Of a stretch of 59,972 nucleotides of DNA, positions 17,891 to 26,636 are shown in pieces. This DNA is from an uncultured Lachnospiraceae bacterium (GTDB taxonomy: Bacteria; Bacillota; Clostridia; Lachnospirales; Lachnospiraceae), in contig CATJBQ010000134.1 in NCBI GenBank assembly GCA_949738465.1, positions 1 to 59,972 of the forward strand. The letters are read 5' to 3'. The notes under the pieces are model-generated. The model was given only the letters and a program-made list of their open reading frames with translations. It was not told where the DNA came from and did no database searches. The position numbers and the translations under genes were made by a program. Every line of letters starts with the position of its first letter. The first letter of the stretch is position 1.

Positions 17891-19092
17891 TTCTCCTCCT
17901 GGATCGGATATCCATTGCGAAACTGGGCGGGCGTGCATCCGAATTCCCGCCGGAACCGTTTGATAAAAGCGACTGTATCTTCGTATCCGACTGCATTTGC
18001 TACCTGATAAATTTTTACATTTCCTTCCATTAGCATTTGTTTTGCTTTCTGCATCCGGACACTTACCAGGTAATCGTAAAATCCCTGCCCACATTCACGT
18101 TTGAAAATCATACTGAGGTAATTGGGGGAGTAGAGTACTTCTTCCGCAATCCGTTTTATGGTCAGATCTTCCATATAACGGGTCTGTACAATGGAAATCA
18201 CCTGATTTACTACCATGGAGTTATGCCGGAAGTTGCCGTTGTCTTTCAAAAGCGGGGTGACGACCGTTTCTTTCCATTGACGTATCTGATCCCAAAGATC
18301 CTCTGTTATGGGACAACTAATAAATTCGAACTGCCATTTGCCGTTTTTGCAGAGAGGGATCTCATGCGCATTGTCTTCAAAAAATTCTTCCAGCCTCTTT
18401 CTGATCAGGGCAGTTTTATCAGGAAGGACCAGGAGTAAGTTATTTTCTGATATGCCAATTAGCGTGCTGTCGGAGAGACCGGACAGAAAGCTGCGTAATT
18501 CCTGCTGCAGGTTTACCGGGTCATTGCCGGCCTGCTTTTCCTGATAACCATAGCCCCACACCAGGTACGGCGCTTCCAGATATTTCAGATTTTCCAGAAC
18601 GCGCCGGATAGAATCCCACTGTCCTTTAAAAAAATAATCCATCAATTCCATTCCCAATAAAGCCTGCTGCTGAAGATTTGCTTCGGATATGGTCTGCTGC
18701 CTCCGCCTTAGCTCGTATTTTTCATCAAGCAGTTTTATGAGCTCTTTTACCTTTGATACCAGATTGTCCCCCACCGGCTTCAGCAAATAATCATAAGCGT
18801 GTATCTGGATCGCCTGTTTTACAAAATGAAAATCTTCATAGCCGCTGAAAAAAAGGATTTTCACATCCGGCGCAAGATCCTGCATTCGTAACGCCATGGT
18901 CAATCCGTCCATAACCGGCATTTTCACATCGGAAATTACGATATCGTATGGGTCTGCTTCGAACTTTTTAAGGGCGGCCAGGCCGTTTTCAGCCACATCC
19001 AACCGGCTGATTCCATATTGGCCGGAGGATAGCTGGCGCCGGATCCCTTCGCGTTCGTACATCTCGTCATCTACAATCAATACGCGGTACAT
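17887..19092 (-). CDS. Response regulator, YesN-type (receiver plus AraC HTH)
   Basis: A 401-residue regulator. The N-terminal receiver (about 1-125) has the acidic pair at LIVDDE, the phospho-acceptor Asp in VISDVKMPVMDG and the conserved Lys in YLLKPVG. A middle linker is followed by a C-terminal AraC double helix-turn-helix (about 295-398, including VANAVGYEDTVAFIKRFRREFG). It is the partner of the overlapping YesM-type kinase and the probable activator of the importer operon 15922-12525. Confidence 0.94.
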   Translation of the reverse strand: MYRVLIVDDEMYEREGIRRQLSSGQYGISRLDVAENGLAALKKFEADPYDIVISDVKMPVMDGLTMALRMQDLAPDVKILFFSGYEDFHFVKQAIQIHAYDYLLKPVGDNLVSKVKELIKLLDEKYELRRRQQTISEANLQQQALLGMELMDYFFKGQWDSIRRVLENLKYLEAPYLVWGYGYQEKQAGNDPVNLQQELRSFLSGLSDSTLIGISENNLLLVLPDKTALIRKRLEEFFEDNAHEIPLCKNGKWQFEFISCPITEDLWDQIRQWKETVVTPLLKDNGNFRHNSMVVNQVISIVQTRYMEDLTIKRIAEEVLYSPNYLSMIFKRECGQGFYDYLVSVRMQKAKQMLMEGNVKIYQVANAVGYEDTVAFIKRFRREFGCTPAQFRNGYPIQEEK

Positions 19093-19131
19093 AATGTACT
19101 CCTTCCGTTGTCATTTACTATGAGCTGCCCA

Positions 19132-19471
19132 ACAAATGGGGCGTTTCAAAATTGGGACTGGCAAATTGCACAAAATGTGTTCCTCTTTTGTTCCGATTCC
19201 GAACCTAAGAACCTCTAAATGTCCTGCTGGAATTTGACATTCAGGGACGCAACCGCCCTCTATGCGACGTCCTGTCGCAGATCGGGCTTTCGTCGCCGGT
19301 CTACACTCCGTTTCGGTCCGCGCTAAAAATCGTCCCCCGGACGATTAGCGCCCTGGCGCCGAATTGCTGGTCATGATTTGGACATTAAGAGGTTCTAAGA
19401 TTCTCCATAGTCACAAATCAGAATACATTTTGTGCAATTTGCTAATATCAGTTCTAAAAAGCCCAATTTGT
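19132..19471. repeat. Foldback (long inverted-repeat) element
   Basis: Two arms of about 90 bp face each other around a core of about 155 bp. The best-matched blocks are 19161-19182 with 19421-19442 (21/22 complementary) and 19205-19224 with 19379-19398 (18/20). Between and outside these blocks the arms keep almost constant register with lower identity. The GC-rich core contains a further small hairpin (ATCGTCC / GGACGAT near 19329-19345). This could be a MITE-like foldback element or a large structured RNA. There is no coding capacity. Confidence 0.6.
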
Positions 19472-19515
19472 CCCCAACATCATCTTACTATTAGTGTAAC
19501 ATTTCAAGCGTTGTT

Positions 19516-19545
19516 TTGACAGGGTTTAAATCTATGAAAAATATT
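19516..19545 (+). promoter_or_regulatory. Candidate promoter ahead of a hairpin
   Basis: A perfect -35 TTGACA (19516-19521) is followed after 18 bp by a weak -10, AATATT (19540-19545). A transcript would start near 19552 and meet the strong hairpin at 19609-19650 about 60 nt later, before the URO-D start at 19745. Confidence 0.35.
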
Positions 19546-19608
19546 CCAAAAGCACGATCATGAAGGAAGGGAATTGGCAAAGCCGTAGTGGGGAGAAAAA
19601 AGATCATA

Positions 19609-19650
19609 AAAACAACAAAAGTGTGCCACAAGGCACACTTTTGTTGTTTT
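19609..19650. terminator. Perfect 19-bp hairpin, terminator or attenuator
   Basis: Arms 19609-19627 and 19632-19650 are perfectly complementary (core AAAGTGTGCC / GGCACACTTT, loop ACAA), with A-rich left and T-rich right flanks built into the stem. It therefore reads as an intrinsic terminator in both directions. No gene lies immediately upstream on either strand, so it may end a small RNA or attenuate the URO-D gene at 19745. Confidence 0.7.
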
Positions 19651-19744
19651 CCCTCTGTCATAATAAAAGAAAAATTTCCGAGTATGCCCATATGCGCGGG
19701 AATGCAGCACAAGTAAACCAATCAAATCCAGGAGGTATTCTATC

Positions 19745-20719
19745 ATGACAGAACGTGAAAACTTTTTCCTTTCCTACAACCACAAGCAGCCGGAGTGGAC
19801 GCCCAACTTCTTCTCCGCCTACTCCCCTATGGGCTCGTCCCTCTTAAATAACCAGGGTGAGCCGGGAAAGGGCGGCCGTGATATGTTCAGCGTCAACTGG
19901 CTGGTGACGGCAGACACCGGCTACCAGGCCATTCCGGATCCCCATGAGCATATATTGGAGGATATTGCCGACTGGCGGGACGTGGTGCATTTCCCGGATC
20001 TGGATGCCATGGACTGGGAGGCGGCCGCGGTGCGGGATCTGGCCCATGTGGACCGGGAGAACAAGGTGGTGGCCTGCTTTGGCATGGAGGGGAATTTTAA
20101 CCGGCTCCAGTCCCTGATGGGAATCTGCGAGGCCATGATCGCCATGGTGGAGGAGCCCGATGAGGTCTATGCATTTTTTAAGGCCCACACAGAGTTCAAG
20201 ATGAAGACCATTGAGAAATTTGCCAGATACTATAAGCCGGATATCTATGTAAACGGGGACGATATCTGTTCTTCGGATGGACTGTTTATATCAAGAACCA
20301 TGTATGATGAGCTGATCAAGCCCTTTGAGATCATGCTGGGCCAGAAGGCCGTATCTGAGGGGATGATCGTAGAACATCATGTCTGCGGGAAAGCAGAAGA
20401 TATCGTGCCGGATATCATCGAGACCGGGGCCACCATCTGGCAGATGGCCCAGAGCATGAATGATGTGGCTAAGGTGAAGGAGCAGTACGGGGATCAGCTT
20501 CTGATCCACGGCGGCTGGGATTCTTTCGGTCCCCACAACTACGATGACTGTACCGAGGAAGCGGTGCGCGCCGAGGTGCGCCGCTGCATCGACACCTACG
20601 GGCAGGGCGGCAACTATGCGCTGTTTGCTGTCGTAATGGGAGATCTGGAGGATGAGAGGATCCGCCGCCGCAGAGCCTGGGTGGACGATGAATGCCACAA
20701 TTACAGGCCCTGGGCGTAA
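19745..20719 (+). CDS. Uroporphyrinogen decarboxylase (URO-D) family protein
   Basis: A 324-residue URO-D-fold protein with AGGAGG 9 bp before the ATG. Unlike the paralogue at 2119, it keeps the H-x-C-G metal-site motif (EHHVCGKAEDI) seen in corrinoid methyltransferase relatives. The C-terminus (GGNYALFAVVMGDLEDERIRRRRAW) is also intact. No corrinoid protein or activation ATPase is adjacent, so a methyl-transfer role is only inferred. It converges on the AraC-GH39 regulator, and a 35-bp tandem duplication covers the two 3' ends. Confidence 0.85.
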   Translation: MTERENFFLSYNHKQPEWTPNFFSAYSPMGSSLLNNQGEPGKGGRDMFSVNWLVTADTGYQAIPDPHEHILEDIADWRDVVHFPDLDAMDWEAAAVRDLAHVDRENKVVACFGMEGNFNRLQSLMGICEAMIAMVEEPDEVYAFFKAHTEFKMKTIEKFARYYKPDIYVNGDDICSSDGLFISRTMYDELIKPFEIMLGQKAVSEGMIVEHHVCGKAEDIVPDIIETGATIWQMAQSMNDVAKVKEQYGDQLLIHGGWDSFGPHNYDDCTEEAVRAEVRRCIDTYGQGGNYALFAVVMGDLEDERIRRRRAWVDDECHNYRPWA

Positions 20720-20763
20720 GATTACCACTGCCACAATTACAGGTCCTGGCGCAAGATTACCAC
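20693..20763. repeat. 35-bp imperfect tandem duplication
   Basis: Unit 1 (20693-20728, 36 bp) and unit 2 (20729-20763, 35 bp) begin TGCCACAATTACAGG and end AAGATTACCAC, with about three differences. Unit 1 contains the URO-D stop codon and unit 2 the stop of the convergent AraC-GH39 gene (TTACCAC on the plus strand). A local duplication therefore shaped the ends of both genes. Confidence 0.85.
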
Positions 20764-23189
20764 TGCCGCAGCAGCACCAGGAAGACGACCTCATGGGGTT
20801 CCAGTTGAAACCGGAACTCCATGACGCCGTTTACCGTATTTTTCTGATACAGCGTTCGTAAGGGTTGGATTGTGTTGCGCAGATAATCCAGGTCGTCGAT
20901 GGAAAAACGGTCCGGATAGCCATTTCTGGCCCACTCGTCAAAGACACTGCCATGCTTGCGGTTGATCTGGTACAGGATCACATCGTAGGTTCCTTCCGTC
21001 ATTTTTTCCAGCTTGATTTCGATATTTTTCGTCTGGGGACTCTCATATACATTGTAGGCATCCTCCGGCGGAATGCTGCTGTGGAGGGAATAGCCGTCAT
21101 ATCCACTGACATAAGTGTAATTGCACATGCCCACCATATACCGGTCCACCGAGCCTTTTAGGATCACGAAATCCGTTCCCTTTTGCACCAGATTGTTCCG
21201 GCACTTACTGAACACGCTCAGCAGAAGGGCGCCGGGCTTTTTAATGCCGTATTTGTTAAAAATACCGTTGCGGCCGTCCAGAAAAGCACCGTTTTTTTCA
21301 TCCATGGCGGGAATATCGGACATCTGGCAGTATCCCAGCATATCCACCTCACCGATGAGGTCCACCGTATTGTGGAAGAAAAAAGCACTCTGGAAGCATG
21401 TGTCGTTCAGGTAATGTCCATAGAGCACATCCGCGGCCAGCCAGGACACATGGATGGGCGGCAGATGGGGCAGAAAAGACGCCAGGGACTTGCGGAAGGC
21501 CTGTACCCGGTGGAGGGCAAAGGAGCGGTCGCGGGTGTAAAACATGCTCTTGACAGACTGTGCACGGTTTTGTTCCGGATCCTGGGAGACGGGAAGCTGC
21601 TCATAGGGAAAGAGGCCGATGGATAAAAAGTCCGGCGTAACCTCCGTATGGCGGAGCATGGTCAAAAGCTCCTGTGTATGGCTGTCCGGCAGAGAGCCCT
21701 CCTGCAGCAGGCCGCCCACCTTGGCGTTGGGAAGGATACTGCGTATCAGCTTCCAGCTTTCCACAAAGCGCGGAACAAAGCTTCCGGCCGGCTCCAGATA
21801 TCGTTCCTCTATGAACCGGTGGGGGTTGATTTCAAAATACCAGGTGTCCACCTCATCCGGGCCGTACATATTGGCGCAGCGGCTGAGCATCGACTCCAGC
21901 AGGGAAAGATATTTCTCATGGTCAATGATAACATTCCCTTTTTCGCTGATCTCCAGAAGCTCATAAGGAATCGCCAGATCCAGATAAGGGATCAGGCTAT
22001 GGGTCTGCAGCATATTAATGGCCCGGTCAAAATCCATAAAGACAAACTGGCCAATCGTCTCGCCAAATAAAGAATAATCCATCACCTTTTCGATACGGCC
22101 ATAGGTAAAATTCATGATATTCTGTACCTGATTCAGTTGTTTATCCATGTCGCGTTTCAAAAGATCCTTCAAGGGTCCTACGTTGATCATAAGCTTCCAG
22201 ATTGGAATTACCGGGGTTACGCAGTGCATATCCTCCACCCGGATCACTTCCTGGGAGGGGAATTGTACATTATAAAGCTCTGCATGCTCTGGAGCGCCGT
22301 AGGCCTTGTGAAGCTGCTGGTACGGCTCCGGGGCAAGCTCTTCCACGCGTTCCATCTGCACTTCGGGAGAAAACGTCCGCTCCGCCAGCTTTTCCTGCCG
22401 GTAACGGTTGGGCGTCATATTGTAAACCTCCTTAAATACCCGGTTGATGGCGTTCATGCTGGCAAAGCCGTTGTCAAAGGTGATGGCGGTAATGGATTTG
22501 TCCGTATAGATCAGATCCTCCATCGCATGCTCTAAGCGCACCCGGTTCACGTAGGCATTAAAATTTTCATGCATATTTTGCTTGAAAAAAGAAGAAAGGT
22601 ATGGCGCGCTCAAATGCAGGGCGTCGGCGGCTTCCTGCAGGGAGATGGAGGAAGCGTAATTTTCATGGATATAACTGATAATAGAAGCCATACGCTCCTG
22701 GTATTTGGGATTTTCCAGCTCCAGCCTGTCCGTGATACAGGCTTCATAATGATAGGCGTTCAGGTAATACAGCAGGCGGTAGGCCTGGGAGATCAGGTTC
22801 AGGCTCTGGATATCCTCGCCGCCGAAATAAATATGCGCCGCCTGGGTCAGCATCTGGCGCAGAGGCTGGTAATTGCGGCTGGCATCCACAGAGGAATTAC
22901 AGATGAAGCGCCCGGTCTGCAGAGAACGCCCCTTCTGGAAAAAACCGGAATCCATCACCAGCGTCAGAATCACGTTATTGCCGGCGCTGGAAACCTGATA
23001 GGTGAAGCCCGGTTCAAACAGAAAAACATCGTCCTTGCCCAGAAAATAGGTTTCCCCGTCCTTCAGGACACGTACCGTCCCCTCTAATATAAGAAAGAAA
23101 TCATAATCCAGGAAACAGCGGGAAGAGTTTTCCTTTATGGTAATGTAGGCCATTTTCAAAAATGGCGATTTTTCATGTGCAGCAGCCAT
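20757..23189 (-). CDS. AraC family regulator fused to a GH39-type domain
   Basis: An 810-residue protein with three parts. An N-terminal cupin sensor (about 20-110) precedes an AraC double helix-turn-helix (about 165-270, including LSAPYLSSFFKQNMHENFN and NRVFKEVYNMTPNRYRQEK). A C-terminal region of about 500 residues resembles a glycoside hydrolase family 39 (beta-xylosidase) barrel and ends in a beta-rich tail. Such fusions occur in Firmicutes, and the hydrolase-like part is thought to act as a sugar sensor rather than an enzyme. I chose ATG 23189 over TTG 23213. It is divergent from the importer at 23480 and probably regulates it. Confidence 0.85.
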   Translation of the reverse strand: MAAAHEKSPFLKMAYITIKENSSRCFLDYDFFLILEGTVRVLKDGETYFLGKDDVFLFEPGFTYQVSSAGNNVILTLVMDSGFFQKGRSLQTGRFICNSSVDASRNYQPLRQMLTQAAHIYFGGEDIQSLNLISQAYRLLYYLNAYHYEACITDRLELENPKYQERMASIISYIHENYASSISLQEAADALHLSAPYLSSFFKQNMHENFNAYVNRVRLEHAMEDLIYTDKSITAITFDNGFASMNAINRVFKEVYNMTPNRYRQEKLAERTFSPEVQMERVEELAPEPYQQLHKAYGAPEHAELYNVQFPSQEVIRVEDMHCVTPVIPIWKLMINVGPLKDLLKRDMDKQLNQVQNIMNFTYGRIEKVMDYSLFGETIGQFVFMDFDRAINMLQTHSLIPYLDLAIPYELLEISEKGNVIIDHEKYLSLLESMLSRCANMYGPDEVDTWYFEINPHRFIEERYLEPAGSFVPRFVESWKLIRSILPNAKVGGLLQEGSLPDSHTQELLTMLRHTEVTPDFLSIGLFPYEQLPVSQDPEQNRAQSVKSMFYTRDRSFALHRVQAFRKSLASFLPHLPPIHVSWLAADVLYGHYLNDTCFQSAFFFHNTVDLIGEVDMLGYCQMSDIPAMDEKNGAFLDGRNGIFNKYGIKKPGALLLSVFSKCRNNLVQKGTDFVILKGSVDRYMVGMCNYTYVSGYDGYSLHSSIPPEDAYNVYESPQTKNIEIKLEKMTEGTYDVILYQINRKHGSVFDEWARNGYPDRFSIDDLDYLRNTIQPLRTLYQKNTVNGVMEFRFQLEPHEVVFLVLLRQW

Positions 23190-23410
23190 GGCTGTCTCGT
23201 CTCCCTTCGTCAAAATGACGTAAACCCCAAAAACACTATCAGAGGAATAACTAAAGTATACAAAAATAAAAAAAGAAAAGCAAGAGCAGAGCTTAAAAAT
23301 ATAAATAATTGACTATCGATTTTTCATATTTTCCCTGTTAAAAAATTGTCAAAGTCAGAAAAATGAAAGATAGCTAGAAAAAAATTCTGGAAGCCATAAA
23401 AATCGTGGGG

Positions 23411-23436
23411 CATCCGGGGGCCGGATGGGGTATGAT
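23411..23436 (+). promoter_or_regulatory. Candidate promoter with an operator-like dyad
   Basis: The -10 hexamer TATGAT (23431-23436) lies 44 bp before the binding-protein ATG. Immediately upstream is a perfect dyad, CATCCGG-GGG-CCGGATG (23411-23427), which fills the spacer between the -10 and a poor -35. An operator inside the spacer would suit repression or MerR-like control. The divergent AraC-GH39 protein is the obvious candidate regulator. Confidence 0.4.
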
Positions 23437-23479
23437 AAAGCTACCTTGAAAACAGGAAAACAATTGAAGGAGGAAGATC

Positions 23480-25105
23480 ATGAAAAAGAAATTGATCGCA
23501 GCATTATTAACAGCTTCTATGACAGCAGCCCTGTTGGCAGGATGTGGCGGAACTGCAGCCGAGGAGGGCGCGTCCGATCCCGCGCCGGCCGGCGATGAGG
23601 ACGGAGAGGATGTCGATGCGGAGGACGGGGAGGACGCTGACGCAGATGTTGAGGCAGATGAAGATGAGGATCTGGCAGAGATCACCGTATCCTTCTGGTC
23701 CCTGGCAGGCGTTCCCGATGATGCCAACAAAGCGATGGTGGAGGACGCCATCAACGAGATCACCGAGGCGGAGATCAACACCACCGTTCATCTGAACATC
23801 ATGGACGTAGGAAGCTACATACCCAACGGAGCTATGGCCAACGGCGTTGCCAACGGAGAGGATTTTGACCTGGTACTGACCGCGGCGGCCCTGTCCGGAC
23901 ACTTCAATGTTATGATGTCCAACGGTATGCTGATGCCCATTACCGATCTGCTGGATGAATATGCACCGGAGCTTATGGCAACGATTCCGGAAGGATATCT
24001 GGATGCCACCACCAAGGACGGCGAGGTATATGCGGTACCCAGCTACAGCAATAAGGTACAGAGCATGTTCCTGAATGTCCGTAATTCCGCTCTGGATGCA
24101 GCAAACGTTGATATCAACTCCATTAAGACCATTGAGGATCTGGACAAATTACTGTATGCCATCAAGGAGACTTCTCCGGATCTGATTCCCTTAAGCGGAG
24201 CGTCCTTTACCATCAACATGACCTATCCGGGCTTTTCCTTTGGATCTGGTGATGCGGTGGCAACCTGGGATGCGATGGGAGAAAGCACCGCTGTGGCGGC
24301 AGCCGTTTACCATGACGATGATACCCATACGGCGGTGAGCCGCTATGAGAGTGAGGATTTCAAGAAGGATATCGAGTATCTGAAGAAGTGGTATGATGAC
24401 GGACTTGTAGACAAAGACGTAGCTACCGACAGCGCTACCGGCGCAGCCATTACCGATAAGGATAATGTTGCCTGTGATATCTATGTGGGCCAGGAGGATA
24501 TTGCCGCTACCCGCTGCGCGCAGGCGGATGCTTCTTATGTGAAGATTGCAGAGGGGATTGTGGGAACCGGCGCGATGCAGCAGTTTACCTGGGCGCTTCC
24601 TGTATCCTGCGACGAGCCGGAAGCAGCCGTGAAGTTTATGAACCTGATTTATACCAATGAAGATATTATTAACCTGTTGAATTACGGGATTGAGGGTACC
24701 CATTATGTAAAGAAGGATGATGGAACCATCGGCTTCCCCGAGGGCGTTACGCAGGAGAACGCCGGCTATTACATGGGCAACCTGACCGCCCTCATCGGAA
24801 ATGGTTTCCTGTCCCTGCCCTGGGAAGGCGCTGACCCCAACAGCCGGGAAATTGGAAAGAAGGAGATGGATAGTGCCAAGTATTCCCCGTTGATCGGTTT
24901 CTCCCTTGATACAGCCGCGCTGGGCGACACCTACACAGCCCTCTGTCCCATCGCCAACCAGGAGTACGGCCCGGCCCTGTTCTGCGGTTCCGCTCCCGAC
25001 GGCTACTATGAGGAGTTTATTAAGAAGATGAAGGATGCAGGCCTTGACAGCTACCTGGAGCAGGTGAACGCACAGATCCAGGCATGGCTGGCAGAGCAGC
25101 AGTAA
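23480..25105 (+). CDS. Extracellular solute-binding lipoprotein (ABC importer)
   Basis: A 541-residue binding protein. The signal peptide ends in LLAGC (lipid Cys22), followed by a strikingly acidic linker rich in Asp/Glu/Ala (about residues 28-68) and then the binding domain. AAGGAGGAAG precedes the ATG. It is the first gene of an importer operon with permeases at 25266 and 26637, and it is paralogous to the orphan binding protein at 31542. Both share segments such as ITEAEINTTVHLNIMD and NGVANGEDFD. The substrate is unknown. Confidence 0.92.
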   Translation: MKKKLIAALLTASMTAALLAGCGGTAAEEGASDPAPAGDEDGEDVDAEDGEDADADVEADEDEDLAEITVSFWSLAGVPDDANKAMVEDAINEITEAEINTTVHLNIMDVGSYIPNGAMANGVANGEDFDLVLTAAALSGHFNVMMSNGMLMPITDLLDEYAPELMATIPEGYLDATTKDGEVYAVPSYSNKVQSMFLNVRNSALDAANVDINSIKTIEDLDKLLYAIKETSPDLIPLSGASFTINMTYPGFSFGSGDAVATWDAMGESTAVAAAVYHDDDTHTAVSRYESEDFKKDIEYLKKWYDDGLVDKDVATDSATGAAITDKDNVACDIYVGQEDIAATRCAQADASYVKIAEGIVGTGAMQQFTWALPVSCDEPEAAVKFMNLIYTNEDIINLLNYGIEGTHYVKKDDGTIGFPEGVTQENAGYYMGNLTALIGNGFLSLPWEGADPNSREIGKKEMDSAKYSPLIGFSLDTAALGDTYTALCPIANQEYGPALFCGSAPDGYYEEFIKKMKDAGLDSYLEQVNAQIQAWLAEQQ

Positions 25106-25159
25106 GTCTGTGGTTTATCTGCAAGAAGCCATAGAGATTCCTATATGTAACTGAAAAGC

Positions 25160-25190
25160 GAAGCCGCCGCTTAGGCGGCGGCTTCCCATC
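25160..25190 (+). terminator. GC-rich hairpin inside the importer operon
   Basis: A perfect 11-bp stem (GAAGCCGCCGC / GCGGCGGCTTC, loop TTAG) lies 54 bp after the binding-protein stop. It lacks a clean U-tract, so it is more likely a partial terminator or an mRNA 3'-end stabiliser. Either would keep binding-protein levels above those of the permeases. Confidence 0.6.
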
Positions 25191-25265
25191 CTTAGGCTGA
25201 GAGCACCCTGCGGGTATCCCTCGATGCGCAAAATATAGCGCATAGCATAAGGAAAGGAGAATGAG

Positions 25266-26630
25266 ATGAATGAGAAGAAATCGGTATTAGACAAGATTTT
25301 TCCCAGCAGCAGCCGGATTATGTTTGACGTGATCCTGCTGGGCATCCTTCAACTGGTAGCCTTCCTGTTTCCAGTGGCAACCTATGTGTACCGGAAGAAG
25401 CTGTATTCCATCAAGGGCTCGCGGTTTCTGACAGGCGTTACCATTATGAAGGGGAAGGTGGAGATCCCCACCAATACCTGGGCCGTTCTGATGGTGGTCA
25501 TTGCGGCGCTGGTGATTCTCACCGGAGTCCTGTTCGTGAAAGTGAAAGCAAAATATGCAGGCACTACGCTTCTGGTCTTAAGCGTTGCGGAATTTGTATT
25601 GTCCATCGTGTTTTCCAAGGGAGTTGTCAGCACCCTGGAGGCAGGCAAGGGCAAGCAGGTGGCCTTAGCCTACGGAAGCATTCTGATGGTGGTCTTTTCG
25701 CTGCTGATGCTGATCCGTGCCTTTCATATTTTATATAAAAACAAGGCCATTGTGCCGCTGGACTTTATGGCGCTGCCGGGCGCTTTGTATTTCCTGATTA
25801 ACAACTATTTCCCCATGTTCGGTATTTTCATCGCCTTCAAGAAGGTGGACTACAGCGTGGGGATCGCAAAGAGCGACTGGGTCGGGTTTTCAAACTTCAG
25901 TTATTTGTTTTCCACAGAGGACGCCTGGATCATGACCCGTAACACCATCCTCTATAATCTGGCCTTTATTGTGATCGGCATGATCGTAGGAATTATCATC
26001 GGTATCATGCTCTATGAGATTGTCAACCGGACCTGGCAGAAGATCTTTCAGACCACGATCCTGCTGCCCCAGCTTGTGTCCATGATTATCGTGGCCTATA
26101 TCGTATACGGCTTCTTAAGCAACGAGGCCGGATTTATCAACAAGGCCATCCTTGGCCCGGGCAACGAGATCGACTTCTACGCCAGCAAGCAGTACTGGCC
26201 GGCCCTTCTGATTGGGGTAAATACCTGGAAGCTGATGGGCTACAACGCCATCATTTTCTTAAGCTCCATCGCAGGCATCGACAAGAGCCTTTACGAGGCG
26301 GCCAAGGTGGACGGCGCCACGAAAATGCAGCAGATTTTCCGGGTGACGCTGCCTATGCTGAAGCCCACGGTGATTACCCTTCTGATTATGCAGGTAGGAC
26401 GTATTTTCTACTCGGATTTCGGTCTGTTCCTGCAGGTGCCCATGAGCTCCGGCGTACTGTACAGTGTGACTCAGACCATCGATACCTACGTATACCGTGC
26501 GCTGATGACCTTAAACCAGATCGGCAAGGCGTCTGCGGCCAGCGTATACCAGTCCATCGTCGGTTTTATCGTAGTACTTGTAGCAAATGGCATTGTCCGC
26601 AAGGTGGACAAAGAAAACGCAATGTTCTAA
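25266..26630 (+). CDS. ABC importer permease, LplB-like with extra N-terminal helices
   Basis: A 454-residue permease, about 150 residues longer than the LplB-type protein at 6528. The extension (residues about 1-165) adds about four predicted helices (for example DVILLGILQLVAFLFPVATYV and WAVLMVVIAALVILTGVLFV) before the usual six-helix core. The core carries the EAA loop EAAKVDGATKMQQIFRVTLP. AAAGGAG precedes the ATG. It pairs with the permease at 26637, 6 bp downstream. Confidence 0.9.
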   Translation: MNEKKSVLDKIFPSSSRIMFDVILLGILQLVAFLFPVATYVYRKKLYSIKGSRFLTGVTIMKGKVEIPTNTWAVLMVVIAALVILTGVLFVKVKAKYAGTTLLVLSVAEFVLSIVFSKGVVSTLEAGKGKQVALAYGSILMVVFSLLMLIRAFHILYKNKAIVPLDFMALPGALYFLINNYFPMFGIFIAFKKVDYSVGIAKSDWVGFSNFSYLFSTEDAWIMTRNTILYNLAFIVIGMIVGIIIGIMLYEIVNRTWQKIFQTTILLPQLVSMIIVAYIVYGFLSNEAGFINKAILGPGNEIDFYASKQYWPALLIGVNTWKLMGYNAIIFLSSIAGIDKSLYEAAKVDGATKMQQIFRVTLPMLKPTVITLLIMQVGRIFYSDFGLFLQVPMSSGVLYSVTQTIDTYVYRALMTLNQIGKASAASVYQSIVGFIVVLVANGIVRKVDKENAMF

Positions 26631-26636
26631 GGAGGT

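Larger units (their letters stand above)
19093..19744. other. 652-bp gene-free stretch
   Basis: There is no credible coding region between the divergent response regulator and URO-D genes. The stretch holds a long imperfect foldback (about 19132-19471), a candidate promoter at 19516-19545 and a perfect 19-bp hairpin (19609-19650). No tRNA or known riboswitch fold was recognised. Confidence 0.6.

Noticed and set aside
19093-19744. tRNA or known riboswitch in the 652-bp gap
   Set aside because: No cloverleaf with a T-loop sequence and no recognised riboswitch core was found by eye; only the foldback and hairpin stand out.
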